Assembly: GCA_041687475.1 (NCBI GenBank) | Contig: JAWLBW010000212.1 | Coordinates: 1-8,222, forward strand | Length of the DNA: 8,222 nt | From: JAWLBW01 sp041687475 | GTDB lineage: Bacteria; J088; JAWLBW01 | Direction of reading: 5' to 3' | Shown: piece after piece, positions 1 through 5,571 of the stretch | Position numbering within the stretch: the stretch's first letter is position 1 | Layout: each line of letters opens with the position of its first letter | Notes under the pieces: model-generated | What the model was told of the DNA's origin: nothing | Databases searched by the model: none | What the model saw: only the letters and a program-made list of their open reading frames with translations | Position numbers and translations under genes: made by a program

Positions 1-312
1 GTTTAATGTCCTTTTTCTGGGAGCGTTTGTCTCCACCGCAGAGCAGAATGACCAGCTTGTCGCCATGCTGACCGAGGTAAATTCGGTATCCCGGCCCCTT
101 TTGCCCGGCCCCTTTTGGTGGAATCGCAACTCGACGACTCCTTCACCCACTGCCCTGTGATCGCCGAAGTTACCGAGAGATACCTGCCGTAAGCGCTTAT
201 CGATATCCACCTGAGTCCGCAGATCGCGAAGCTCGTCTCTCCACTGCTTGTACGGGATGAAGCCATCTTCCGTCTGATAGTAAACGAGCTCCTTTTCCGC
301 AGCTTCTCTCAT
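1..312 (-). pseudogene. RelE-superfamily 'addiction module killer' toxin, frameshifted and cut by the window edge
   Basis: From ATG at 312 the frame reads about 70 residues of a RelE/HigB-like toxin of the phage-derived addiction-module-killer type, including WRDEL, LRQVSLGNFGDHRAVGEG and VVELRFHQKGPG. At that point an exact 14-bp tandem duplication (90-103 and 104-117) shifts the frame. Removing one copy restores the family C-terminus in the third frame: GPGYRIYLGQHGDKL followed by VILLCGGDKRSQKKDI. That segment carries the conserved strands and terminal basic residues of the family. As written, the C-terminus is an unrelated sequence that stays open to base 1. Such toxins are ribosome-associated mRNA endonucleases, so this copy is predicted inactive. 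The partner HTH antitoxin gene usually lies downstream and would sit beyond the left edge. The start has no good Shine-Dalgarno sequence. Family assignment is fairly sure; loss of function is inferred. Confidence 0.82.
90..117. repeat. 14-bp exact tandem duplication inside the toxin gene
   Basis: The unit CCCGGCCCCTTTTG occurs twice head to tail with no mismatch. Since 14 is not a multiple of 3 it breaks the toxin reading frame. Identity of the copies points to a recent slippage event, and loss of one copy would restore the gene. Confidence 0.95.
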
Positions 313-428
313 TTCTACAATTGTCGCATGAAAACGACAGGGGGAGCAATATCCTTCGGTCGAGCACCAATTCAAGGCGCCGGGCAGCGGCCATTGTTCC
401 TCTGGAAAGCGAAGCGTAGTCAGGTATC

Positions 429-472
429 GCTCGCCGGCGGCGAGCTACAGTCATACCCCCATGCAATGGGGG
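429..472. repeat. Two adjacent perfect hairpins (7-bp stem, 3-nt loop)
   Basis: Positions 429-445 read GCTCGCC-GGC-GGCGAGC, and positions 456-472 read CCCCCAT-GCA-ATGGGGG. Both are perfect 7-bp inverted repeats around a 3-base loop, 10 bases apart. Neither is followed by a T-run on either strand, so they are not ordinary intrinsic terminators. They lie downstream (minus strand) of the small reading frame that starts at 723 and could be REP-like elements or RNA-stabilising hairpins. Apart from them, the 313-509 stretch contains nothing I can support as a gene. Confidence 0.6.
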
Positions 473-509
473 CGCAGGGGGCGAGAATTCCCTGCAGCAC
501 GGGCCCGCT

Positions 510-723
510 CTACTTCCGTTCGGCAGGCGCAGCTTTGGCGAGCGCAAGGCACACGCGACGAAGCTGCGACACGCGCTTCAGGTGAAGCGTGGTTTCCTCG
601 GCCGTAGGCCCAGCTATCGGTTGTGTTTTCGAGGTTGCGAATGTCACCGAGAGCCTGGCCGCTCCGGCCCAGCTTCTTGAGTTCAATCAGTCCTTCCCGC
701 GAAACGACGGCTGTAATCTGCAT
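510..723 (-). pseudogene. Small unidentified gene, probably frameshifted
   Basis: ATG at 723 follows a good Shine-Dalgarno sequence (GAGGAAA, about 8 bases away) and opens a frame beginning MQITAVVSREGLIELKKLG. It continues plausibly for about 37 residues. After that the frame becomes rich in Arg, Ala and Cys and runs on to 451, through the hairpin at 456-472, which looks like out-of-frame reading. In the frame one base over, the sequence reads AEETTLHLKRVSQLRRV, then CLALAKAAPAERK and a TAG stop at 510-512, a more natural helical C-terminus. I infer a one-base indel near 600-620 joining the two parts into a protein of about 70 residues. The opening resembles the first strand of HicB-like antitoxins, but that likeness is too short to name it. 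The alternative is a genuine 90-residue unknown protein spanning 451-723. Confidence 0.35.
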
Positions 724-782
724 TCTGCAATTTCCTCGACGCTCGGTGAACGAGCACCGGCGCAACCGGAGTGCCAATCGCG

Positions 783-799
783 GCCCCCTCTCAGGGGGC
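783..799. repeat. Perfect hairpin (7-bp stem, 3-nt loop) in noncoding DNA
   Basis: GCCCCCT-CTC-AGGGGGC is a perfect inverted repeat with the same 7/3 geometry as those at 429-445, 456-472 and 6259-6275. It sits upstream of the small frame starting at 723. The rest of the 724-899 stretch shows no gene. Confidence 0.5.
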
Positions 800-899
800 A
801 CGTGCAAACAGCACAGCCGGTCGGGGGTATGGCGCGGGAATGGACAATGGGCAGATGGCAGCCTCGCCCCTTGAGAATTGTGGATCGAGGATTATGGAT

Positions 900-935
900 A
901 AAAAAAAGGCGGACCCGAAGGTCCGCCTTTTTTTT
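900..935 (-). terminator. Rho-independent terminator of the thiolase gene, UUCG tetraloop
   Basis: The stem GGCGGACC (908-915) pairs perfectly with GGTCCGCC (920-927). Read on the minus strand the loop is TTCG closed by C-G, the very stable UUCG tetraloop. The minus-strand stem is followed by eight T residues (complement of A 900-907). It begins 15 bases after the thiolase stop. Eight T residues at 928-935 also allow termination from the plus strand, though the loop there is CGAA. Confidence 0.95.
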
Positions 936-950
936 GAGAGTAGGCCGCGG

Positions 951-2132
951 TTACGGACGGCTGACCACCATGGCCAGGGCTTCGCCGCCGCCGATGCAGA
1001 TGGCGGCGCAACCGGTCTTCTGGTCGCGGTTCTTCAGGGCGTGCACCAGCGTGGTCACGATGCGGGCGCCCGAGCAGCCGATGGGGTGACCCAGCGAAAC
1101 GGCGCCGCCGTTCACGTTCACCTTTTCGAGCGGAAGGTTGTGGTCCTTCATGGCGGCCATGCTGACCACCGCGAAGGCTTCGTTGATTTCCCACAGGTCG
1201 ACGTCGGTCGTGCTCTTGCCGGCCTTGTCCAGGGCCTTGCTGATGGCCTGAACCGGGGCAATCGTGAACCACTTCGGCTCGGTGGCGTTGGCCGCCCACG
1301 AGTCGATGTAGGCCAGAATCGTGGCGCCGATCTTCTTGGCGTGCTCTTCGGTGGTCACCACGAGGGCCGAGGCGCCGTCGTTGATGCTCGATGCGTTGGC
1401 CGCCGTGATCGTGCCGCCGTCTTTCTTGAAGGCCGGACGCAGCGAAGGAATTTTGTCGGCCTTGATCTTGGTCGGACCTTCGTCGCGGTCGACCACGACC
1501 GGGTCGCCCTTGCGCTGGGGAATGCTCACCGGCACGATTTCGTTCTTGAAGGCGCCGTTGGCCTGCGCTTCCTGGGCGCGGGTAACCGATGCCTTGGCGA
1601 ATTCGTCCTGATCTTCGCGCGAGAAGCTGTACTTGTCGGCGCAGAGCTCGCCGCAGTTGCCCATGTGCATGTTGTCGTACGGGTCCCAGAGACCGTCGTA
1701 AATCATGCTGTCGACCAGCTCGCCGTTACCCATGCGGTAGCCGCTGCGGGCCTTGGGCAGCAGGTAGGGGGCGTTGCTCATCGACTCCATGCCGCCGGCG
1801 ACGGCAATTTCGCATTCGCCGGTCAGAACCGACTGCGCGGCGAAGATAATGGCCTGCAGGCCCGAGCCGCACACCTTGTTCAGGGTAACCGTGGGCACGC
1901 TGTCGGGAAGACCCGCGCCGCGCGATGCCTGCCGGGCGGGCGCCTGGCCCTGGCCGGCCATGAGTACGTTGCCCATGGCGACGAAACCCACCTGTTCGGG
2001 CTTGATGCCGGCCTGTTCGACGGCGCCCTTGATGGCGACGGAACCCAGCTGCGACGCGCTGAGCGAAGAAAGTTCGCCCATGAAGCTACCCAGGGGGGTG
2101 CGGGCGGCACCGATGATGACGGCTTTGCTCAT
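951..2132 (-). CDS. Acetyl-CoA C-acetyltransferase / thiolase
   Basis: This 393-residue protein has the full length of a class II thiolase. It catalyses reversible Claisen condensation of two acyl-CoA molecules, or the thiolytic cleavage that ends a beta-oxidation round, in the cytoplasm. All active-site elements are visible: nucleophile Cys88 in NKVCGSG, GGMESMSNAP at 113-122, NEAF at 317-320, His349 in GHPIGCSGAR, and the second Cys379 in CIGGGEA. The start at 2132 is preceded by AAGGAG seven bases away. The frame stays open upstream, but that extension has no family similarity and overlaps the divergent gene. The gene ends at the strong terminator at 900-935 and is transcribed away from the acyl-CoA-dehydrogenase-like gene, so it is probably monocistronic. 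Sequence cannot separate a biosynthetic (AtoB/PhaA-like) from a degradative (FadA-like) role, so no symbol is given. Confidence 0.96.
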   Translation of the reverse strand: MSKAVIIGAARTPLGSFMGELSSLSASQLGSVAIKGAVEQAGIKPEQVGFVAMGNVLMAGQGQAPARQASRGAGLPDSVPTVTLNKVCGSGLQAIIFAAQSVLTGECEIAVAGGMESMSNAPYLLPKARSGYRMGNGELVDSMIYDGLWDPYDNMHMGNCGELCADKYSFSREDQDEFAKASVTRAQEAQANGAFKNEIVPVSIPQRKGDPVVVDRDEGPTKIKADKIPSLRPAFKKDGGTITAANASSINDGASALVVTTEEHAKKIGATILAYIDSWAANATEPKWFTIAPVQAISKALDKAGKSTTDVDLWEINEAFAVVSMAAMKDHNLPLEKVNVNGGAVSLGHPIGCSGARIVTTLVHALKNRDQKTGCAAICIGGGEALAMVVSRP

Positions 2133-2258
2133 TCCGAAACTCCTTGACTGTGCTTGGAGGAATGGTTCGATAGAAAAAGCTGTGGAAGCTATCCATGGTA
2201 CTCGTTCCGGCGGCACCGGGCAAGCCAAACCACCCCGGCGCGGAAGGCGACAGCCCCC

Positions 2259-2288
2259 TTGCACCCTGTGTCCGTCAACCGGTACCGT
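2259..2288 (+). promoter_or_regulatory. Weak candidate sigma-70-like promoter for the acyl-CoA-dehydrogenase-like gene
   Basis: TTGCAC (2259-2264) and TACCGT (2283-2288) are 18 bases apart, 23 bases before the chosen start. The -10 match is poor. The 179-bp divergent spacer (2133-2311) must hold promoters for both genes, but no convincing thiolase promoter was seen. Confidence 0.22.
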
Positions 2289-2311
2289 ATTCCCACTGTA
2301 GAGGTTTGACC

Positions 2312-3283
2312 ATGACCGTTCACGGAAACAACGCCGGCGACGCCTTGTTCTCGCTGCTCGAAGAACTGTTGGGGAACAGCGGCGACCCTCTCGCCGGTAT
2401 TGCGCACGACAGCTTCGCTTCCTGGTGGAAGAGCGTGCAGCCCCACCTGCGCGCCGACGCCTCGCCCTTCGAACTCGCCGTACGTTGCGGCTTTCATAGC
2501 GATCGGGTGGGCTACGCGTTCGCCGGCGGATACCAGGGGGCATTGCAGAGCATGCTGCCGGCCCTTGGTTCCGGCAACCTGGGCGCCGTATGCGTAACCG
2601 AAGAGGGAGGCGGGCATCCCCGAGCCATCGAAACGCGCCTCGAACCCTCGGGGGAAGGGAAATTCAGGCTGTCGGGGCGCAAGAAGTTCGTGACCCTGGG
2701 CCTCGACGCACGGGTTCTGCTCGTGGCCGCGGTCAGGGCGCTGCGCGAAGACGGGCGTAAGGACATCGTCATGGTGCGGGTTGCCGCCGATGCGCCCGGC
2801 GTCAAGTTGGTCGAAATGGGCGAGCTGCCTTTCGTGCCCGAGATCGGTCACGCCGCCGTCGAGCTCGACAAGGTCGCGGTGGGCGAGGGCGATCTGTTGC
2901 CCGGCGACGGTTACGAACGATACATCAAACCCTTTCGCACCCACGAAGACATTCACGTGCACGCCGCGCTGCTCGGCTATCTGCTCGGGGTGGCCCGGCG
3001 CGCCGGTTGGCCCGATGAAGAGCGGGCGAAGCTTGCGTCGCTGGTGGGCGGCCTGTTCGCCGTCCGGCAGGGTAACGCCGCCGCCCCGGCCGTACACGTT
3101 ACGCTGGGTGGTTTTCTCTCGCTTTCGACTGCGGTCATCGGCGGCCTCGATACCCTGTGGAACACGGTCGAAGCCGACGAACGGGCTCGCTGGGAGCGTG
3201 ATCGGGCGCTGTTTCAGGTCGCGGGCAAGGCCCGCGCCCAGCGTTTTCTCACGGCGTGGGAGCGGTTACGGTCGGCAGGTTGA
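2312..3283 (+). CDS. Acyl-CoA dehydrogenase-like protein, short and atypical
   Basis: The 323-residue product resembles the flavin-dependent acyl-CoA dehydrogenase superfamily, which introduces a C2-C3 double bond into acyl-CoA esters. The best match is the middle beta domain: VCVTEEGGGHPRAIETRL (93-110), where the family has a TEPGAGSD-like loop, then FRLSGRKKFVTLG (118-130), equivalent to the 'Y.LNG.K.FITNG' signature. Helical segments before (residues 10-85) and after (205-320) fit the N- and C-terminal helical domains. It is about 60 residues shorter than usual, the GSD part of the loop reads GHP, and I cannot place the catalytic glutamate. The start at 2312 follows GAGG seven bases away; an upstream in-frame ATG at 2195 lacks a ribosome site. 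It diverges from the thiolase gene, suggesting linked acyl-CoA metabolism. It may be a desaturating enzyme, a thioester-linked variant, or a non-catalytic relative. Confidence 0.78.
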   Translation: MTVHGNNAGDALFSLLEELLGNSGDPLAGIAHDSFASWWKSVQPHLRADASPFELAVRCGFHSDRVGYAFAGGYQGALQSMLPALGSGNLGAVCVTEEGGGHPRAIETRLEPSGEGKFRLSGRKKFVTLGLDARVLLVAAVRALREDGRKDIVMVRVAADAPGVKLVEMGELPFVPEIGHAAVELDKVAVGEGDLLPGDGYERYIKPFRTHEDIHVHAALLGYLLGVARRAGWPDEERAKLASLVGGLFAVRQGNAAAPAVHVTLGGFLSLSTAVIGGLDTLWNTVEADERARWERDRALFQVAGKARAQRFLTAWERLRSAG

Positions 3284-3298
3284 GCATCGTAAGGAACT

Positions 3299-3360
3299 CG
3301 GAACGCGGAACGCGGAAGGGGGACGAGGAAACGCGGAGGGGGAAAGTGGGGAATGCGGAG
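3299..3360. repeat. Purine-rich degenerate short tandem repeat
   Basis: The convergent spacer opens with repeats of GGAACGC/GCGGAA type (GGAACGCGGAACGCGGAA), decaying into GGAAACGCGGAGGGGGAAAG and similar purine-rich units. No gene is seen. Low-complexity drift or slippage best explains it. Confidence 0.55.
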
Positions 3361-3371
3361 AGCGAAGTAAA

Positions 3372-3448
3372 CCGTTCGGGCTCAGCTTGTCGAAGCCCGC
3401 ACGTCAGGTCGATAATGAAGTGGTCCCGTTACACCCTTCGACAGGCTT
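3372..3448. repeat. Inverted intergenic repeat pair between convergent genes
   Basis: The left element (3372-3399) contains CGGGCT...AGCCCG as a 6-bp stem around an 11-base loop holding TTGTCGA. The right element (3434-3448) carries the complementary CCCTTCGACAGGCTT. AGCTTGTCGAAG and the reverse complement of CTTCGACAGGCT match at 11 of 12 bases, so the two can fold together. The TTCGGGCTNAGC-TGTCGAAG type of palindromic repeat recurs in intergenic DNA of many GC-rich bacteria. It lies where the plus-strand gene ending at 3283 and the minus-strand gene ending at 3464 converge, so it could serve as a two-way 3' structure, but it has no T-tract. Confidence 0.6.
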
Positions 3449-3463
3449 CCGCCGAGGCGCGCC

Positions 3464-4078
3464 CTAGTCCTTGTTGACCGCCGGCGATTCACCGGCCGAC
3501 GGCGTACGTGACGCGAAAACCTCGACGTCGGCGGCAATGTCGCGCGCTTCCAGAAAGGGAATGAGCGCGGCCAGGTAGTCGTCGCGATCGTCCGTGCCCC
3601 GACAAGTCAACAGTGTGGGCTCGCGCACCACGGGGGCGGCCACCCAGCGGGCGCCGGCTTCGCGCAGTTGTGCGGCAAACGCCGGCGGACCGGTCAGGGC
3701 CCTGTTGTGTACCAGATCCCACGCGGCCAGCAGGCGCACGGCATGACCGCACGCGGCCACGGGGCGGTTGTCGTGCACGAAGGCGTGCACGAAGCGATGG
3801 GCATCGGCACGGTTGCGAAGCACTTCGACATAGCGCTCGCCATCGGGCAACACGATCGCATCGTAGCGGGTCGGATCGGCCTGGGCGAATGAGGTAACGT
3901 TTTCCACGCCTTCGTCCGGGCCGGCCTCGGCCCGGCCGGCGCCCCCGCCGGTTCCCCGGGCCACGAGTTCGACGGTGGCGCCCGCCTTTTCAAGGGCCCG
4001 CACGGTCGCGGCCAGATCGGCTTCGTCGACGCCATCGGCCACGGCAACGGCAATGCGATGATCGACCAGTTCGTTCAT
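3464..4078 (-). CDS. DJ-1/PfpI-like protein, catalase-C-terminal-domain type (divergent)
   Basis: The 204-residue protein has the alpha/beta layout of the DJ-1/PfpI (class I glutamine amidotransferase-like) superfamily. It shows RIAVAVADGVDEADL (8-22), a strand at 34-40, YDAIVLPDGE (72-81) and the nucleophile-elbow region PVAACGHAVRLLAAWDLV (106-123). The DGVDEADL opening and the spacing resemble the DJ-1-like C-terminal domain of large-subunit catalases more than typical PfpI. Cys110 sits at the elbow, but the usual CH pair is CGH and the usual LPGG is LPDG. A Gly/Ala-rich insertion lies at 41-55. GAGGAG seven bases before the ATG supports the start. It begins 17 bases after the PfpI gene stop, so the two are almost certainly cotranscribed. 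Relatives act as carbonyl-stress hydrolases, chaperones or regulators; which applies here cannot be told, and catalysis is doubtful. Confidence 0.82.
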   Translation of the reverse strand: MNELVDHRIAVAVADGVDEADLAATVRALEKAGATVELVARGTGGGAGRAEAGPDEGVENVTSFAQADPTRYDAIVLPDGERYVEVLRNRADAHRFVHAFVHDNRPVAACGHAVRLLAAWDLVHNRALTGPPAFAAQLREAGARWVAAPVVREPTLLTCRGTDDRDDYLAALIPFLEARDIAADVEVFASRTPSAGESPAVNKD

Positions 4079-4095
4079 GGACGCTCTCCTCGCGG

Positions 4096-4707
4096 TTATG
4101 GCTGCACGCCGGGGTGTGAGGCGCCCTGACGGGGAACGCCGGCGCGGGGCTCGCCCCGGCTTTCGCGTCCGTAGGCTTCGAAGAGCCGCAGCATGGCGGC
4201 GTTGAAGGCGTCGAGATCGCCCGGGCCCCGGCTGCTCAGCCAGTTTCGGTCTTCGACCGTTTCCTCGTCGACGAAATCGCCGCCGGCGTTGACCACATCG
4301 TCGCGAATGGTGTGATAGCCGGTCAGGCGGCGCCCTTCGACCAGGCCGGCCGATACCATTTCCCAGGGGGCGTGACAGATGAAGGCGATGGGTTTACCCG
4401 CCTCGTCAAGGCCGCGCAGAAAGTCGCGCACGCCCTCGTTCATGCGCATGACGTCGGCATTCAGCGCGCCCCCCGGCAACATGGCTGCATCGTAGTCGTC
4501 GGCTTCGACGTCGCGAATCGTGTAGTCGATGTCGAGCTTGTCGGCCTTGTCATGGTGGTTGAAACCCTGAATCTGTCCGTGTTTGATGGAAACCAGATCG
4601 ACGCGGGCCCCCGCGTTCACCAAGGCTTCGCGTGGGCTGGTCAGCTCAACCTGCTCAACCCCGTCGGTGGCCAGAACGGCAATGCGCATTCCCTTCAGAT
4701 CGGCCAT
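4096..4707 (-). CDS. PfpI/DJ-1 family stress protein (YhbO/GSP18-like)
   Basis: This 203-residue protein is a recognisable PfpI-family member, a group that includes general stress protein 18 and YhbO and is linked to protein or carbonyl damage repair. Visible signatures are MRIAVLATDGVEQVELTSP (7-25) with the conserved acidic residue, the stretch from IQGFNHHDKAD (46-56) into IDYTIRDVEADDYDA (60-74), AMLPGG (75-80) and the nucleophile elbow FICHAPW with Cys111-His112 (109-115). Family-typical GRRLTGYHTIRDDVVNAG follows at 125-142. The last 20 or so residues are a Gly/Pro/Arg-rich tail beyond the domain. The chosen ATG follows AGGAG five bases away; the open frame upstream to 4794 has no similarity. 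Downstream, 17 bases away, is a second DJ-1-like gene, so the pair looks like an ancient duplication with divergence. It probably acts in the cytoplasm as part of the stress cluster starting at 5913. Confidence 0.93.
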   Translation of the reverse strand: MADLKGMRIAVLATDGVEQVELTSPREALVNAGARVDLVSIKHGQIQGFNHHDKADKLDIDYTIRDVEADDYDAAMLPGGALNADVMRMNEGVRDFLRGLDEAGKPIAFICHAPWEMVSAGLVEGRRLTGYHTIRDDVVNAGGDFVDEETVEDRNWLSSRGPGDLDAFNAAMLRLFEAYGRESRGEPRAGVPRQGASHPGVQP

Positions 4708-4852
4708 GGAAACTCCTCTCGTAACGAAGAATGGATGACGCCGCGACGGCCGAGGCCTCGGGGGCCCCGGCGCGCGGCTGTTTGTTGACACCAAGGGCGC
4801 GCATGGTCAGGCTTCGGGCCGGTTCTCGCCCGGCCGCGGCGGCGAGATGCCC

Positions 4853-4900
4853 CTATTCCGCGCGTACCGCCATCTTGCCGGTACCCTTGTGTTCAGACAT
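4853..4900 (-). CDS. Possible 15-residue peptide MSEHKGTGKMAVRAE
   Basis: An ATG at 4900 lies 12 bases after the hemerythrin gene stop, preceded by AGAGAG, and is read for 15 codons to TAG at 4853-4855. Position and spacing suggest translational coupling within the operon. The alternative is a chance frame or the remnant of a longer gene. Another frame continues with NRGISPPRPGENRPEA to a TGA at 4807-4809, so a frameshifted gene is also possible. No function can be given. Confidence 0.3.
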   Translation of the reverse strand: MSEHKGTGKMAVRAE

Positions 4901-4912
4901 GACGTACTCTCT

Positions 4913-5476
4913 CTACTGTATCTGTTGCTTGAGTTCGCGTCGGCGCGCATGCATCCGTCGCGCCAGATCGTCGAACTGCGCGCTGTCGAACAGTTTCTCG
5001 ACGCGCGGAAACATGTCGCTCTCTTCTTCTTCGACATGGTGCTCGACGTTTTCCTGGAGCACCTCGAGTTTGGCCGAAAACGCCTCGTCGTCGGGCGACA
5101 GGTCCTTCAGTTCATCCATGAGTATCGTGACCACGTGGTGTTCCTCAATGGACTCGGCGACCATGTCCTGCATTCTGTCATCGCCGCTGTCGCGCAGGCT
5201 CGGGTAGAAAATGTCTTCTTCCAGCTTGGTGTGCAGGGTGAGTTCGCGAATGATCTGCTTGACGATTCGCGTGCACTCGGCGCCTTCGGCGCTTTCTGCC
5301 TGATCGAACAGCTGCTCGACCTTCTCGTGGTCTTCGACCAGTTGCCGAATGGCATCGGGTCGGCGGGCCGCGGTTACCTCGCCCAGCGCTTCCCGTCCCT
5401 TTTCGATCAGGTCGCGCACCCGGCTTCCGCCTTTGCGTCCCGCTTCACTTGCCGTTATTCCGCTTCGTTCTGCCAT
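4913..5476 (-). CDS. Hemerythrin HHE-domain protein with N-terminal KGG motif
   Basis: The 187-residue protein carries a hemerythrin-like HHE cation-binding four-helix bundle over about residues 42-160. Likely di-iron ligands are His50 in LVEDHEKV, His82 and Glu86 in LHTKLEEDIFYP, His113/His114 in IEEHHVV, and His146/His147 with Glu151 in VEHHVEEEE. Such proteins bind oxygen or nitric oxide, or store or sense iron and redox state. Before the bundle is EAGRKGGSRVRDLIEKGRE (11-29), a stress-type KGG motif that matches the last repeat of the neighbouring KGG protein. The chosen ATG has GGAGG ten bases upstream. In-frame starts further up (for example MQWVFV at 5509) would swallow that site. It follows the KGG gene by 95 bases, a spacing that also permits its own promoter. 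The C-terminus is a basic helix (RRMHARRRELKQQ). Confidence 0.92.
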   Translation of the reverse strand: MAERSGITASEAGRKGGSRVRDLIEKGREALGEVTAARRPDAIRQLVEDHEKVEQLFDQAESAEGAECTRIVKQIIRELTLHTKLEEDIFYPSLRDSGDDRMQDMVAESIEEHHVVTILMDELKDLSPDDEAFSAKLEVLQENVEHHVEEEESDMFPRVEKLFDSAQFDDLARRMHARRRELKQQIQ

Positions 5477-5571
5477 GCCGTTTCTGCCTCCAACGAAAAC
5501 CCATTGCATTAATCGGACAGGAAGAGAGGGGGACGAGCGAGGCCCGTCTCCCCTCACGCCCGCTTCAGCCT

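Noticed and set aside
771..2147. A 458-codon open frame on the plus strand opposite the thiolase gene
   Set aside because: It is the antisense of a clearly real thiolase in GC-rich DNA, has no recognisable domain and reads through the terminator.
2195..2311. Upstream in-frame start for the acyl-CoA-dehydrogenase-like gene
   Set aside because: No Shine-Dalgarno sequence and a Pro-rich non-family extension; ATG at 2312 has GAGG at good spacing.
2189..3097. A 302-codon open frame on the minus strand opposite the acyl-CoA-dehydrogenase-like gene
   Set aside because: The plus-strand frame shows family motifs and a ribosome site; the antisense frame has neither.
4847..5512. A 221-codon open frame on the plus strand opposite the hemerythrin gene
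   Set aside because: It is the mirror of the hemerythrin frame, whose metal-ligand motifs and position in a minus-strand cluster make it the real gene.
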